Source: Thioclava indica (GTDB lineage Bacteria; Pseudomonadota; Alphaproteobacteria; Rhodobacterales; Rhodobacteraceae). From it: a stretch of DNA of 64,000 bases. The notes beneath the pieces are model-generated. The model was not told the DNA's origin and searched no databases. It saw only the letters and a list, made by a program, of their open reading frames with translations. A program made the position numbers and the translations under genes. This document shows positions 28,540 to 38,053 of this stretch, one piece after another. The stretch is from positions 372,001-436,000 of the forward strand of contig NZ_AUNB01000001.1 in assembly GCF_000714545.1 (NCBI RefSeq), given 5' to 3'. Numbering within the stretch: position 1 is the first letter of the stretch; the number at the start of each line of letters is the position of its first letter.

Positions 28540-29327
28540 ATAGCGCAAGCCTGACCGCGCCGCTGGCCTCGCTGGGGCGCGCGACCTTGGGGCTGATGGC
28601 AGCAGCAGGACGGCTTGCGATGTTTGCGGGATCGGCGATCAGCCATCTGTTTCGCCCGCCGTTCTACATCGCGGAATTCTGGCGCGCTTGTCTCAATATC
28701 GGCTGGCTTTCGCTGCCTGTGGTCGGGTTGACCGCGCTGTTCACGGGGGCCGCGCTGGCACTGCAAATCTATGCGGGCAGCGCGCGGTTCTCGGCCGAAC
28801 AAGTCGTGCCCTCGATCACCGCGATCGGCATGGTGCGCGAGTTGGGACCGGTGCTGGGCGGGCTAATGGTGGCGGCGCGCGTCACCAGTTCCATCGCCGC
28901 CGAGATCGGCACGATGAAAGTCACCGAGCAGATCGACGCACTCACCACGCTCTCGACCGATCCGATGAAATACCTCACCGTCCCACGGATGTTGGCCGCG
29001 ACGCTGTGCGTGCCAGTTCTGGTGGGCATTGGCGATATAATCGGGATCATGGGCGGCTGGATGCTGGGCACCTCGCGACTGGGGTTTAACTCGACCACCT
29101 ATCTCAAGGTTACTTGGGATTTCCTGCAATTCTGGGATGTCGGCTCGGGGCTGGTCAAAGGCGCGGCGTTCGGCTTTATCGTCGCGATCATGGGCTGCTA
29201 TTACGGGATGAATTCGCAACGCGGCGCGCAGGGCGTGGGGCGGGCGACGAAATCGGCTGTGGTTGCGGCCTCGGTCGCGATCCTGACGGTGAATTACCTG
29301 CTGACCGAAGCGTTCTTTTCCGCATGA
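28536..29327 (+). CDS. mlaE: MlaE family ABC transporter permease
   Basis: A 263-residue inner-membrane permease of the MlaE (DUF140) family. In the Mla pathway it moves phospholipid between the inner and outer membranes. Family features include AEQVVPSITAIGMVRELGPV, AARVTSSIAAEIGTMKVTEQ, IDALTTLSTDPMKYLTVPR and five to six membrane helices. It overlaps alr upstream by 4 bases and the ATPase gene downstream by 4 bases. No MlaD-type substrate-binding gene follows, which is unusual next to mlaE/mlaF. Confidence 0.9.
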   Translation: MNSASLTAPLASLGRATLGLMAAAGRLAMFAGSAISHLFRPPFYIAEFWRACLNIGWLSLPVVGLTALFTGAALALQIYAGSARFSAEQVVPSITAIGMVRELGPVLGGLMVAARVTSSIAAEIGTMKVTEQIDALTTLSTDPMKYLTVPRMLAATLCVPVLVGIGDIIGIMGGWMLGTSRLGFNSTTYLKVTWDFLQFWDVGSGLVKGAAFGFIVAIMGCYYGMNSQRGAQGVGRATKSAVVAASVAILTVNYLLTEAFFSA

Positions 29328-30070
29328 TCGAGATCTGTGCCCTCACCAAATCCTTTGGCCCGAAACAGGTGCTGCGCGGCGTCGATCTGGTCGTGCCGTC
29401 TGGCAAATCCACCGTCATCATCGGCGGCTCTGGCACGGGCAAATCGGTGCTGCTGAAATGCATCCTTGGCCTCGTGCATCCCGATGGCGGCAAAATCACG
29501 CTGGATGGCCAAGACGTCACCAAGGGCGAGCGCGAGGCATTCCTCACCCGCTTTGGCATGTTGTTTCAGGGCGGCGCGTTGTTTGACAGCCTGCCGGTGT
29601 GGCAAAATGTGGCGTTCCGGCTGCTGCGCGGATCATTGGCGCGCCCCAAGGATGAGGCCCGCGAAATCGCCATCGAAAAGCTGCGCCGCGTCGGGCTGGG
29701 TGCGGATGTCGCTGATCTTTTCCCCGCCGAATTATCAGGCGGGATGCAAAAGCGCGTCGGCCTTGCGCGCGCCATCGCCGCAGACCCCGAGATCATCTTT
29801 TTCGACGAACCCACGACCGGGCTCGACCCGATTATGGCGGGCGTCATCAACGAACTGATCCGCGAAATCGTCACCGAAATGGGCGCGACCGCGATCACCA
29901 TCACCCATGATATGACCTCGGTGCGCGCGATTGCCGACCGCGTGGCGATGATCCACGCGGGTAAAATCCGCTGGGAAGGGCCAATCGCGGAATTGGACAC
30001 GACTCCCGACCCTTACATCCAGCAATTCATCCACGGACGCGCCGAAGGCCCGATCGAGACCCTGCGCTAA
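29324..30070 (+). CDS. mlaF: MlaF family ABC transporter ATP-binding protein
   Basis: A 248-residue ABC ATPase pairing with the MlaE permease encoded just upstream. It shows Walker A GGSGTGKSVLLKC (about residues 37-49), the Q loop, the signature LSGGMQKRVGLARAIA, Walker B IIFFDEPTTGLDP and the H loop ITHDMTSV. The sequence resembles MlaF more than generic importers. The start is the ATG at 29324, overlapping the mlaE stop as ATGA; longer in-frame starts lie inside mlaE. An AATCAA-GAG-TTGATT hairpin with four T follows near 30119. Confidence 0.92.
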   Translation: MIEICALTKSFGPKQVLRGVDLVVPSGKSTVIIGGSGTGKSVLLKCILGLVHPDGGKITLDGQDVTKGEREAFLTRFGMLFQGGALFDSLPVWQNVAFRLLRGSLARPKDEAREIAIEKLRRVGLGADVADLFPAELSGGMQKRVGLARAIAADPEIIFFDEPTTGLDPIMAGVINELIREIVTEMGATAITITHDMTSVRAIADRVAMIHAGKIRWEGPIAELDTTPDPYIQQFIHGRAEGPIETLR

Positions 30071-30185
30071 GTCAGCCGCGAAATGACACCAACATCGCCC
30101 CCGAACCCGTTGATCCTTAATCAAGAGTTGATTTTGGGCGGATATTCGCCGACACTCACCCCATAGGGGCCTGGGGGTTGCTAAC

Positions 30186-30947
30186 ATGACAGAGAATTTG
30201 GGCGGCAGCGAAGCCGTAACGCGTTTGCACGCGCTGATGGGTCAGGCGCTAAGCGCGGCGGTGTTCATCTTTGCGCTGGCGGCGCTGCTTTGGGTGGCCA
30301 GTTCGGCTTTGGGATTGGCCCCGTGGCTCAGCGTTGAGGCGCAAATCGGCACCGCGCCGCTGCCGCATTTCGGGATGTGGGTGCAACTGGGTCTCGCCGC
30401 TTTGGGTCTGATCCTGATGCTCTATCTGCCCAGCGCCGCACGCGTCTCGCGCCTTGAAAACAGTCACCGCAAATTCCACGTCGCGATGGATGATGTGGCC
30501 CAAGCCTATCGCGCCGCGCATGAGGTTGACCGCAGCGGGGCCTTTGCGCTGTCGGGCGAGTTTGACGCCATGCGCGAACGCATCACCCATCTGCGCCGCC
30601 ACCCTGATCTGGGCGCGCTAGAACCCGAATTGCTGGAACTCGCCGCACAGATGAGCCTGCAAAGCCGTGATCTTGCGCGGGTCTATTCCGACAAAAAGCT
30701 CAACCGCGCCAAGACGTTTTTGGAGCAGCGCCAGCAAGAGGCCGACAAGCTGTCAGAGCAGCTCAAACTGGCGCGCACCACCTGCAACGAGCTGCGCACA
30801 TGGCTCACCGATGTCGAGGCCGAAGAGCGCAGCGTCAACGAGCAGTTCCACCTGCTCGAGCGTGATCTGCGTGACATCCTGCCCGCGCTCGGCTACGAGT
30901 TGGAAGATAACACGCAACCCAATGTCGTGCCGATGCCCAAGAAATAA
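30186..30947 (+). CDS. Two-helix membrane protein with a long coiled coil
   Basis: A 253-residue protein. The two hydrophobic segments are at about residues 20-45 (ALSAAVFIFALAALLWVASS) and 63-82 (WVQLGLAALGLILMLYLP). From about residue 140 to 235 the sequence is charged and heptad-like (DKKLNRAKTFLEQRQQEADK, LSEQLKLARTTCNELRTWLT), predicting a cytoplasmic coiled coil. Relatives in this order are, I believe, sometimes labelled 'DNA repair protein', for which I see no sequence support. GGGGG precedes the ATG. It appears to be a stand-alone gene. Confidence 0.65.
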   Translation: MTENLGGSEAVTRLHALMGQALSAAVFIFALAALLWVASSALGLAPWLSVEAQIGTAPLPHFGMWVQLGLAALGLILMLYLPSAARVSRLENSHRKFHVAMDDVAQAYRAAHEVDRSGAFALSGEFDAMRERITHLRRHPDLGALEPELLELAAQMSLQSRDLARVYSDKKLNRAKTFLEQRQQEADKLSEQLKLARTTCNELRTWLTDVEAEERSVNEQFHLLERDLRDILPALGYELEDNTQPNVVPMPKK

Positions 30948-31004
30948 CGGCAGGTCAGGTTCGCGTTTCCGCCCTTGTTTTTGCCCTTACGTGCGGCCCG
31001 ATTC

Positions 31005-31451
31005 ATGTTGAAAATCGCCAATCTGGCGCTGTTGATCCTGTTTCCCATCGCTTGGGCCTCGCCGCTGTTGCGCGCAGGCTGGCTGCCGTTTTTCGATCTA
31101 GACACGATTTCGGTTCTGTCGGGGCTGCAAAGCCTGTGGGGTACGGATGTGTTTCTGGCCGTGACGGTCACGTTTCTGGCGCTGTTTGCGCCCTATTTGA
31201 AGGTGATCGGGCTGGCCTTGGTGCAGTTTGATCTGGCCTCAGATCGGCTGCGCCCGGCGCTTGGCGTGCTGGGCAAGCTCGCGATGGCCGATATTTTTCT
31301 GATCGCGATCTATATCGTGGTGGCCAAGGGCATTGGTCTGGGGCGGATCGAGACCGGCTGGGGGCTGTATCTGTTCACGCTTTGCGTGGCCGCCTCTTTT
31401 GCGATCTCGATGCTGGACGCGCGCCGCAGCGCACGCCCTGTGGCACCCTAG
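31005..31451 (+). CDS. Paraquat-inducible protein A (PqiA) family membrane protein
   Basis: A 148-residue protein with four hydrophobic helices. The PqiA-like pattern includes LALLILFPIAWASPLL and LASDRLRPALGVLGKLAMAD, followed by IFLIAIYIVVAK. It corresponds to one PqiA repeat, whereas E. coli PqiA has two, so this is a half-size form. PqiA works with the PqiB MCE protein in envelope lipid transport, and an mlaEF pair lies about 1 kb upstream. The ATG at 31005 is preferred over a TTG at 30975. Its stop shares CTAG with the stop of the convergent DUF1150 gene. Confidence 0.8.
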   Translation: MLKIANLALLILFPIAWASPLLRAGWLPFFDLDTISVLSGLQSLWGTDVFLAVTVTFLALFAPYLKVIGLALVQFDLASDRLRPALGVLGKLAMADIFLIAIYIVVAKGIGLGRIETGWGLYLFTLCVAASFAISMLDARRSARPVAP

Positions 31452-31675
31452 TGCACCGAAACCGGCGCCAGGTCATTCTCGCGCGCGACCATGAAGGCCA
31501 TCTTGCGATCCTTGACCAAGGCCAACCGCTCGCCATCCTCGTTGTGGACACCGTAAAGATGGTCAATCCCGACCAACTCATCTTGCATTTCTTGGGGCAA
31601 ATCCACGACTGCCACTTCGCGGATATAGACGATGCGATCATCGCGCTCGCCGCCAAAGTCGAATTTCGTTTCCAT
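31448..31675 (-). CDS. DUF1150 family protein
   Basis: A 75-residue soluble protein (METKFDFGGERDDRIVYIRE, then EMQDELVGIDHLYGVHNEDG) with the features I associate with DUF1150, a short alphaproteobacterial family almost always encoded beside a small heat-shock protein. Here it follows hsp20 by 17 bases on the same strand. A role in proteostasis is inferred from this pairing only. Its end overlaps the PqiA-like gene by 4 bases, tail to tail. Confidence 0.85.
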   Translation of the reverse strand: METKFDFGGERDDRIVYIREVAVVDLPQEMQDELVGIDHLYGVHNEDGERLALVKDRKMAFMVARENDLAPVSVH

Positions 31676-31692
31676 AGCTGCGTCCTCCTGCC

Positions 31693-32106
31693 TTATTCGC
31701 GTTTTATCGGGATAGTTTGCACGATTTTGTTCGGTGCAGAGCGCATCAGATCAATGTGCAGCAATCCGTTTTCCATCGCCGCACCTGCCACATCGACCCC
31801 ATCGGCCAGCACGAAACTGCGCTGAAAGGCCCGTGCGGCGATCCCGCGATGCAGATAGGCTTTCTCGCCCGCCTCTTCGGATTGACGCCCGCGGATCACC
31901 AGCGCACGGTCTTCAAGCGTGATCGACAGATCCCCCTCGCCAAAACCGGCAACCGCCAGCGTTATACGGAACGCATCCTCGCTGCATTGTTCAATGTTAT
32001 AAGGCGGATAGGCATCAGAGCCCGCTTTCGCGGTGCGCTCTACCAAGCGCTCCAACTGGTCAAACCCCAACAGATGGGGATGCGCCCCAAAACTCAATTT
32101 CGTCAT
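31693..32106 (-). CDS. Hsp20 family small heat-shock protein
   Basis: A 137-residue alpha-crystallin-domain chaperone (ATP-independent holdase). The domain runs from about residue 35 (YPPYNIEQCSEDAFRITLAV) to residue 125, with LEDRALVIRGRQ and AFQRSFVLADGVDV. The I-x-I motif IPI sits at the C-terminus (TIPIKRE). It resembles IbpA/HspA class proteins. It leads a two-gene unit with DUF1150, and an RpoH-like promoter lies about 65-100 bases upstream. Confidence 0.93.
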   Translation of the reverse strand: MTKLSFGAHPHLLGFDQLERLVERTAKAGSDAYPPYNIEQCSEDAFRITLAVAGFGEGDLSITLEDRALVIRGRQSEEAGEKAYLHRGIAARAFQRSFVLADGVDVAGAAMENGLLHIDLMRSAPNKIVQTIPIKRE

Positions 32107-32170
32107 CTGGCAAGCCCTTGTCCAAGCGACATTGCAATTCTACGGGCCCCGCGCGTCGGCAGCCCTGTTG

Positions 32171-32205
32171 CTATAAATATGGGCAGCCCGGCATGTCATC
32201 GCAAG
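32171..32205 (-). promoter_or_regulatory. Candidate RpoH (heat-shock sigma) promoter for hsp20
   Basis: On the minus strand, CACTTGCG is followed after 16 bases by CCCATATTTA. This resembles the alphaproteobacterial sigma-32 pattern (CTTG, about 17-18 bases, then a CCCAT/CYTAT -10). The start point would lie about 60 bases before the hsp20 ATG. Assignment rests on pattern and on the gene it serves. Confidence 0.5.
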
Positions 32206-32324
32206 TGGCACGCCCCTATCGTTAACGTTGATTTTTTCCCGCAGAGGCAGGAATTTGGTATAAGACTCCCCTGCCCGCCCCTGTTGAGTCGGGCCTTTTG
32301 TCAGTCACAAGCGGATTTGCACAT

Positions 32325-32543
32325 ATGAACGCTCGGATCGAGATGGAGCATGATGAGGTGCTGCGCGTGGAACTTGAAGTTCTCAAGCGCGAACACCGCG
32401 ATCTGGACGAGGCAATTCACGCCCTGATCGGCGCCGTGCATTCCGATCAGCTCCGCCTCGTGCGGCTGAAAAAACAAAAGCTGGCGTTGAAAGATCAGAT
32501 CGCGCGGATCGAAGACCAACTGACCCCCGATATCATCGCCTAA
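32325..32543 (+). CDS. YdcH/DUF465 family small protein
   Basis: A 72-residue, highly charged, helical protein (LRVELEVLKREHRDLDEAIH, then LVRLKKQKLALKDQIARIED). It has the antiparallel coiled-coil hairpin pattern of the YdcH (DUF465) family, whose role is unknown. The ATG at 32325 is preferred over a TTG nine codons upstream. It stands 83 bases before purE on the same strand. A second family member occurs at 45247-45492. Confidence 0.75.
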   Translation: MNARIEMEHDEVLRVELEVLKREHRDLDEAIHALIGAVHSDQLRLVRLKKQKLALKDQIARIEDQLTPDIIA

Positions 32544-32625
32544 GCGCCCCGAAACGCCCGCCGCAGGGCTTGCCGCCACGCCACAGGTTTCTATAGTGCG
32601 CGCTTGATCTGCGAGAGGGCGTTTT

Positions 32626-33111
32626 ATGGGCGTGAAAGTGGGAATCATCATGGGAAGCCAGTCCGACTGGTCCACGATGAAAGAGGCGGCAACTGTTCTG
32701 GATGAGCTTGGCGTGGCCTATGAAAGCCGCATCGTCTCGGCCCATCGCACCCCGGATCGGCTGTGGGATTATGGCAAAACGGCCGTGGATCGCGGCTTGC
32801 AGGTGATTATCGCGGGCGCTGGCGGGGCGGCACATCTGCCCGGCATGATGGCCTCAAAAACCCGCGTTCCGGTGATCGGCGTTCCGGTGCAGACGCGCGC
32901 GTTGTCCGGTGTCGACAGCCTTTATTCGATCGTGCAGATGCCCAAGGGCTTTCCCGTGGCCACGATGGCGATTGGCGCGGCAGGCGCGGCCAATGCCGGG
33001 CTGATGGCGGCGGGCATTTTGGCGCTGAACGACCCCGATCTGGCGCAGCGCCTTGATGCGTGGCGCGCAGCCCTCTCGGCCTCGATCCCGCAGGAGCCGC
33101 AAGATGACTGA
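32626..33111 (+). CDS. purE: N5-carboxyaminoimidazole ribonucleotide mutase (class I PurE)
   Basis: PurE rearranges N5-CAIR to CAIR in purine synthesis. The 161 residues show [36 protein letters not shown] with the catalytic His, and [17 protein letters not shown], typical of class I. GAGAGGGCG precedes the ATG. Its end overlaps purK by 8 bases, as is usual for coupled purEK. Confidence 0.97.
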   Translation: MGVKVGIIMGSQSDWSTMKEAATVLDELGVAYESRIVSAHRTPDRLWDYGKTAVDRGLQVIIAGAGGAAHLPGMMASKTRVPVIGVPVQTRALSGVDSLYSIVQMPKGFPVATMAIGAAGAANAGLMAAGILALNDPDLAQRLDAWRAALSASIPQEPQDD

Positions 33112-34168
33112 GACGCTGGCGCAAGGCGCCGTGATCGGCATTCTCGGCGGTGGCCAGTTGGGGCGGATGCTGTCCGTCGCGGCCTCGCGGCTTGGCTTCA
33201 AGACCCATATTTTTGAACCCGGCGCGAACCCGCCCGCCGCCGATGTCGCCCATGCTGTGACCACCGCCGCCTATGAGGACGAGGCCGCGCTGCGCGCCTT
33301 TGCCGCCAGCGTCGATGTGATTACCTATGAGTTTGAAAACGTGCCAACCTCGGCGTTGGATCTGCTGGAAACGCTCAAACCGATCCGGCCCAACCGCCGT
33401 GCGTTGGCCATCAGTCAGGATCGTCTGCGCGAAAAGGCGTTTCTGAGCGATCTCGGCCTGTCGACCGCGCCCTATGCTGCCGTTGATGACAGTATTGATC
33501 TGGCCGAGGCGATTGCGGAAATCGGCTGCCCTGCGATCCTCAAAACCCGCCGTTTCGGCTATGATGGCAAGGGCCAAGCCGTGATCCGTGCGCCCGAAGA
33601 AGGCGAAGCCGCGCTGGCCTCGCTATCCGGCGCACCCGCCGTTTACGAAGGCTTCGTTGACTTCCAAAGCGAGATTTCGGTGATCGGTGCGCGCGGTTTG
33701 GATGGCGCGATTGCCTGTTTTGATCCGGGCCAGAACGTGCATAGCAACGGTATATTGCACACCACCACCGTGCCCGCCACGATCTCGCCCAGCCAGCGCA
33801 CCGATGCTGTGCTGATCGCGGCCAAGATACTGAACAAGCTGGATTATGTCGGCGTTATCGGGGTCGAGCTGTTCGTGACCAAAGACGCGCTGATCGTCAA
33901 CGAATTCGCCCCGCGCGTGCACAATTCCGGCCATTGGACGCAGGCGGGCTGCGCCGTGGATCAGTTCGAGCAGCATATCCGCGCGATCACCGGTTGGCCG
34001 TTGGGCGACGGGTCGCGCCACGCTGATGTCGAAATGGAAAACCTGATCGGCGATGATATGGACCGCGTGCCTGAACTGGCGAGCAAGCCGCGCACACAGA
34101 TCCATCTTTACGGCAAGGCCGAGGTCAAACCGGGTCGCAAGATGGGCCATATAAACCGCATCCTGTAA
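33104..34168 (+). CDS. purK: N5-carboxyaminoimidazole ribonucleotide synthase
   Basis: PurK uses ATP and bicarbonate to make N5-CAIR from AIR, the substrate for PurE encoded just upstream. This is a 354-residue ATP-grasp protein with [62 protein letters not shown] and [11 protein letters not shown]. The ATG at 33104 lies within the end of purE; longer in-frame starts are inside purE. A GC hairpin lies 18 bases beyond the stop. Confidence 0.97.
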   Translation: MTETLAQGAVIGILGGGQLGRMLSVAASRLGFKTHIFEPGANPPAADVAHAVTTAAYEDEAALRAFAASVDVITYEFENVPTSALDLLETLKPIRPNRRALAISQDRLREKAFLSDLGLSTAPYAAVDDSIDLAEAIAEIGCPAILKTRRFGYDGKGQAVIRAPEEGEAALASLSGAPAVYEGFVDFQSEISVIGARGLDGAIACFDPGQNVHSNGILHTTTVPATISPSQRTDAVLIAAKILNKLDYVGVIGVELFVTKDALIVNEFAPRVHNSGHWTQAGCAVDQFEQHIRAITGWPLGDGSRHADVEMENLIGDDMDRVPELASKPRTQIHLYGKAEVKPGRKMGHINRIL

Positions 34169-34186
34169 CACCTTGATACGCAAAGC

Positions 34187-34204
34187 CGGGGGCATCCGCC
34201 CCCG
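34187..34204. terminator. Hairpin between convergent purK and mcm
   Basis: CGGGGGC-ATCC-GCCCCCG, a perfect 7-bp stem, occupies most of the 48-base gap between purK and the methylmalonyl-CoA mutase gene. There is no T tract, so two-way termination is likely but unproven. Confidence 0.5.
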
Positions 34205-34216
34205 ACCCTACCGTGT

Positions 34217-36346
34217 TCAGCTGCGCGTCTTGCGCACGATTTCCAAAATCTCCCGCGCGGCCAGCGGGATATTCGTGCCCGGCCCGAAGATCGCCTTCAC
34301 CCCCGCCTTCTTCAGAAAATCATAATCTTGCTGCGGGATCACGCCGCCGCAAATCACGATAATATCGTCCGCCCCTTTGGCCCGCAGCGCCTCGATCAGC
34401 TTGGGCGCAAGCGTCTTGTGACCCGCCGCCTGCGAGGAAATCCCCACCACATGCACGTCATTGTCGATCGCGTCCTGCGCGGCCTCGTCAGGTGTCTGGA
34501 ACAGCGGCCCCACATCAACGTCAAAGCCGATATCGGCGAATGCGGTCGCGATCACCTTGGCACCACGATCGTGGCCGTCCTGACCCATCTTGACGACCAG
34601 CATACGCGGGCGACGACCCTCTTCTTCGGCAAACGCCTCGACATCTTTCTGGATCTGGGCAAAGCCCTCATCGCCGTCATAGGCCGCGCCATACACGCCC
34701 GAAAGCGTCTTGACCTCGGCGCGGTGGCGGCCGAATTCTTCCTCCATCGCCATCGAAATCTCTCCTACGCTGGCACGCGCACGCGCAGCCGCGACAGCGG
34801 CTTCCAACAGGTTGCCGCCCTCTTTCGTGCGCCGCGTGATCTCTTCCAATGCCGCCTGACAGGCCGCCTCGTCACGGGTGGCGCGCATCTTTTCAAGCCG
34901 CGCAATCTGGCCGTCGCGCACTTTGACGTTGTCGATATCAAGAATGTCGAGATCGTCCTCTTTCGCCAGACGATACTTGTTCACGCCCACGATCACCTCT
35001 TCACCCCGGTCGATCATCGCCTGACGCTTGGCCGCCGATTCCTCGATGCGCAGCTTGGGCATGCCGGTGGCGACCGCCTTGGTCATGCCGCCCATTTCCT
35101 CGACTTCTTCCATCAGCGCCCAAGCCTTATCGGCCAGCTCCGCCGTGAGGGTTTCGACATAATAGCTGCCCGCAAGCGGATCGACGACATGGGTGATCCC
35201 GGTCTCTTCCTGCAAGATCAGCTGGGTGTTGCGCGCGATCCGCGCACTAAATTCGGTCGGCAGCGCGATGGCCTCATCCAAAGCATTGGTATGCAGAGAT
35301 TGCGTGCCCCCAAGTGCCGCCGCCATCGCCTCATAGGCGGTGCGCACCACGTTGTTATAGGGGTCTTGCTCGGCCAGACTCACACCCGAAGTCTGGCAGT
35401 GCGTGCGCAGCATGCTTGAGCCCGTCTTTTGCGGATTGAACTCGCTCATCACGCGGGTCCAGAGCAGACGGGCGGCGCGCAGCTTGGCGGCCTCCATGAA
35501 GAAATTCATCCCGATCGCGAAGAAAAAGCTCAGCCGTCCCGCAAACCGGTCTACATCCATCCCCGCATTGATAGCGGTGCGCACATATTCGCGCCCATCG
35601 GCCAGCGTAAACGCCAGTTCCTGCACAAGGTTCGCGCCCGCCTCTTGCATGTGATAGCCCGAGATCGAAATCGAGTTGAATTTCGGCATCTCATCGGCGG
35701 TATATTCGATGATATCGGCGATGATGCGCATGCTCGGTTCAGGCGGGTAGATATAGGTGTTGCGCACCATGAACTCTTTAAGAACATCGTTCTGAATCGT
35801 GCCCGACAGGACCGAACGATCCACGCCCTGCTCTTCGCCGGTGACGATAAAGTTCGCCAAAATCGGGATCACTGCGCCGTTCATCGTCATGGAAACGCTG
35901 ACTTTATCCAGCGGGATACCGTCAAACAGGATTTTCATATCCTCGACGCTGTCAATCGCCACACCGGCCTTGCCGACATCGCCCTCAACGCGGGGATGGT
36001 CGCTGTCATAGCCACGGTGCGTTGCCAGATCGAAGGCCACCGATACGCCCTGCTGCCCCGCCGCCAGCGCCTTGCGATAAAACGCGTTGCTTTCCTCAGC
36101 GGTCGAGAAGCCGGCATATTGGCGGATCGTCCACGGGCGGCCCGCATACATCGTCGCGCGCGGGCCACGGGTGAAGGGCGCGATGCCGGGCATCGTTCCC
36201 AGATGATCAAGGCCCGTGGTATCCGCCTCGGTGTAAAGCGGCTTGACCTCGATCCCCTCCAGCGTCTCCCAGTTGAGATCCTCAATCGCGCGCCCGCGCA
36301 ATTCCTTCTCGGCGAGCTTACGCCAGTCGGCTTGCTTGTCGGTCAT
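34217..36346 (-). CDS. mcm: Methylmalonyl-CoA mutase, single-chain, B12-dependent
   Basis: This enzyme isomerises (R)-methylmalonyl-CoA to succinyl-CoA, the last step of propionyl-CoA assimilation and part of the ethylmalonyl-CoA pathway in this lineage. The 709 residues include the CoA-binding barrel ([58 protein letters not shown]) and a C-terminal cobalamin domain with [14 protein letters not shown] (DxHxxG), [14 protein letters not shown] and ICGGVIP. Its first 29 bases overlap the end of the upstream sulfotransferase-like gene. pccA and pccB, which make its substrate, follow within 8 kb. Confidence 0.97.
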   Translation of the reverse strand: MTDKQADWRKLAEKELRGRAIEDLNWETLEGIEVKPLYTEADTTGLDHLGTMPGIAPFTRGPRATMYAGRPWTIRQYAGFSTAEESNAFYRKALAAGQQGVSVAFDLATHRGYDSDHPRVEGDVGKAGVAIDSVEDMKILFDGIPLDKVSVSMTMNGAVIPILANFIVTGEEQGVDRSVLSGTIQNDVLKEFMVRNTYIYPPEPSMRIIADIIEYTADEMPKFNSISISGYHMQEAGANLVQELAFTLADGREYVRTAINAGMDVDRFAGRLSFFFAIGMNFFMEAAKLRAARLLWTRVMSEFNPQKTGSSMLRTHCQTSGVSLAEQDPYNNVVRTAYEAMAAALGGTQSLHTNALDEAIALPTEFSARIARNTQLILQEETGITHVVDPLAGSYYVETLTAELADKAWALMEEVEEMGGMTKAVATGMPKLRIEESAAKRQAMIDRGEEVIVGVNKYRLAKEDDLDILDIDNVKVRDGQIARLEKMRATRDEAACQAALEEITRRTKEGGNLLEAAVAAARARASVGEISMAMEEEFGRHRAEVKTLSGVYGAAYDGDEGFAQIQKDVEAFAEEEGRRPRMLVVKMGQDGHDRGAKVIATAFADIGFDVDVGPLFQTPDEAAQDAIDNDVHVVGISSQAAGHKTLAPKLIEALRAKGADDIIVICGGVIPQQDYDFLKKAGVKAIFGPGTNIPLAAREILEIVRKTRS

Positions 36347-37250
36347 GATATTGTCCTTCTTCCTCTGTCGGCGCGCCGGGGTTGGCCCCCATGCTGTGCG
36401 CTGAAACGTCCATCCAGTCGATGCCCGGCGGCGCAGCGCGCAGCCAAGCGAGATCCTCTAGGTAATGCGCCACCATCGCGGCACGCTGCGCCCCCTCAAA
36501 GGGTATCCAACGCGTCTGACCGGTGCGCTCGGGCGCTTGCCCTGCCGCACTCAGGCGCGTGTGCAAATCAGCAAGACGCGGGGCGGCATTGTCGCGACGC
36601 CCCGGCTCATACAGCCCCGCAGGCAGAGCCGCGCGCGGCAACATCGCGCCAAGCTGCGCGTGGTGATCTGCGCCCATGCCCTCATGGCTCCAAACCGAAA
36701 CCGGCAAGCCCAGCGTGTTCCAAACCCCGCCAATCACCTGCCGCCAGCCGCGCGGATGGCCCGCCAGACGCGCCAGCGCGCGCGCATTCGGCACTCGCGC
36801 GCCGCGCGCCACAGACACCGCCAGCACCGAGGCCCACCACATATCATAGCGCCGGATCGAGATCGCAACCCGGCGCAACTGCGGCCCGATGGCGCGCGCG
36901 ACACGTTCGATCCGCCCCGCCATATCAGGATAAAGCGTCAGCATATCGACGCATTGTGGCATCGCGCCGATCACGTTTTCTTCGGATATAATCAGCCGTT
37001 TCATGCCCTGATCTGACAGCCGGTCCAGCTCCATCGCGATGGCCATACGGATGCGGCCCGCGTTTTGTCCATCTTGCGGCGTCACCAGATCGGGGCGCTT
37101 GATCAGCCCCGAAAACAGCCCCGCACGCGTGCGGTCCGGCCCCCAATAGGCCGTGCCACTGGCCGCCAAAGCATCGGCATTTTGCAGCAACCACGCCTGC
37201 ATAGCCGTCGTGCCGGTGCGATGCGCCCCGATATGCAGAATGACTTCCAT
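36318..37250 (-). CDS. Sulfotransferase-like P-loop protein
   Basis: A 310-residue protein starting [20 protein letters not shown]. The [10 protein letters not shown] loop at residues 6-15 is of the type that binds the 5'-phosphosulfate of PAPS in sulfotransferases. [14 protein letters not shown] and [20 protein letters not shown] would fit the 3'-phosphate-binding Arg/Ser region. The acceptor (sugar, lipid or protein) is unknown. It overlaps the mcm start by 29 bases, tying the two transcripts together without a known functional link. An in-frame upstream extension past 37250 has no homologous character. Confidence 0.75.
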   Translation of the reverse strand: MEVILHIGAHRTGTTAMQAWLLQNADALAASGTAYWGPDRTRAGLFSGLIKRPDLVTPQDGQNAGRIRMAIAMELDRLSDQGMKRLIISEENVIGAMPQCVDMLTLYPDMAGRIERVARAIGPQLRRVAISIRRYDMWWASVLAVSVARGARVPNARALARLAGHPRGWRQVIGGVWNTLGLPVSVWSHEGMGADHHAQLGAMLPRAALPAGLYEPGRRDNAAPRLADLHTRLSAAGQAPERTGQTRWIPFEGAQRAAMVAHYLEDLAWLRAAPPGIDWMDVSAHSMGANPGAPTEEEGQYHDRQASRLA

Positions 37251-37428
37251 TCCACGCCCCCGATTTCTGCGGCCTGGCGCGCGACGCGCCAAACCCGTTT
37301 CACCCGACGACGAGTGTGCGCAGAAAGGTCTTGCGACGTGCTTAAAGTGCAAATTTTGCGAAAATTGGCGCGATGGGACGTGGTGCGAGCGCCCCTGCGC
37401 CCCTATATCTTGGGCAGGAGAGCAGCGC

Positions 37429-37938
37429 ATGACCCCAAGACGACCCTTTGTAATGACGGCCCTTTTGGCGCTGTGCCTTGGCAGCGCGGGCTTTGCGCAA
37501 GACACACCGGTGCCCGCGACGCCCGCTGCCACAGTGCCCGTGCCTGCCCCCGAGGCCGGGACGCAGGACGAAATTGGGTTCGCCCCAATTTCAGGGGCTG
37601 ATGCCTCGCTTGACGCGTTGATCTGGCAAAAACGGCCGATCGTGGTCTTTGCCGACAGCCCGTTTGACCCCGCATTCAAAGACCAGATGCGCCTGCTCGA
37701 AGAGCGCTGGCCGGAACTGGCCGCGCGCGATGTAATGGTGATTGCCGACACCGCGCCAAACCCACCCTCGTCAGTGCGCCTTAAGCTGCGTCCGCGCGGG
37801 TTCTCGCTGGTGATCATCGCCAAAGACGGCACCGTCAATCTGCGCAAACCCCGCCCGTGGGACGCACGCGAGATCATCCGCTCCATCGACAAAATGCCGA
37901 TCCGGCGCGAGGAGATTCGCAACGGCGCACAGCAATAG
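37429..37938 (+). CDS. Exported DUF4174-type protein
   Basis: A 169-residue protein with a signal peptide (residues 1-23, cleavage after GFA) and an Ala/Pro-rich linker. The domain from about residue 60 (LDALIWQKRPIVVFADSP) continues through DQMRLLEERWPELAARDVMV to GTVNLRKPRPWDAREIIRSI. This is the thioredoxin-like pattern I associate with DUF4174, without a CxxC. It is probably periplasmic. AGGAGAG precedes the ATG. It diverges from the sulfotransferase-like gene and converges on pccA. Confidence 0.75.
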   Translation: MTPRRPFVMTALLALCLGSAGFAQDTPVPATPAATVPVPAPEAGTQDEIGFAPISGADASLDALIWQKRPIVVFADSPFDPAFKDQMRLLEERWPELAARDVMVIADTAPNPPSSVRLKLRPRGFSLVIIAKDGTVNLRKPRPWDAREIIRSIDKMPIRREEIRNGAQQ

Positions 37939-38053
37939 GCGAGGCTAGCGGATCGCATCGGCCCCTCCAGTGCTGCACGCCAACAAAACACGCGCCGCCA
38001 CAGCGGACAGGGCCAAGCGGCCCAAACCCGTCTGTCGCAGCGCGGCACGCATC

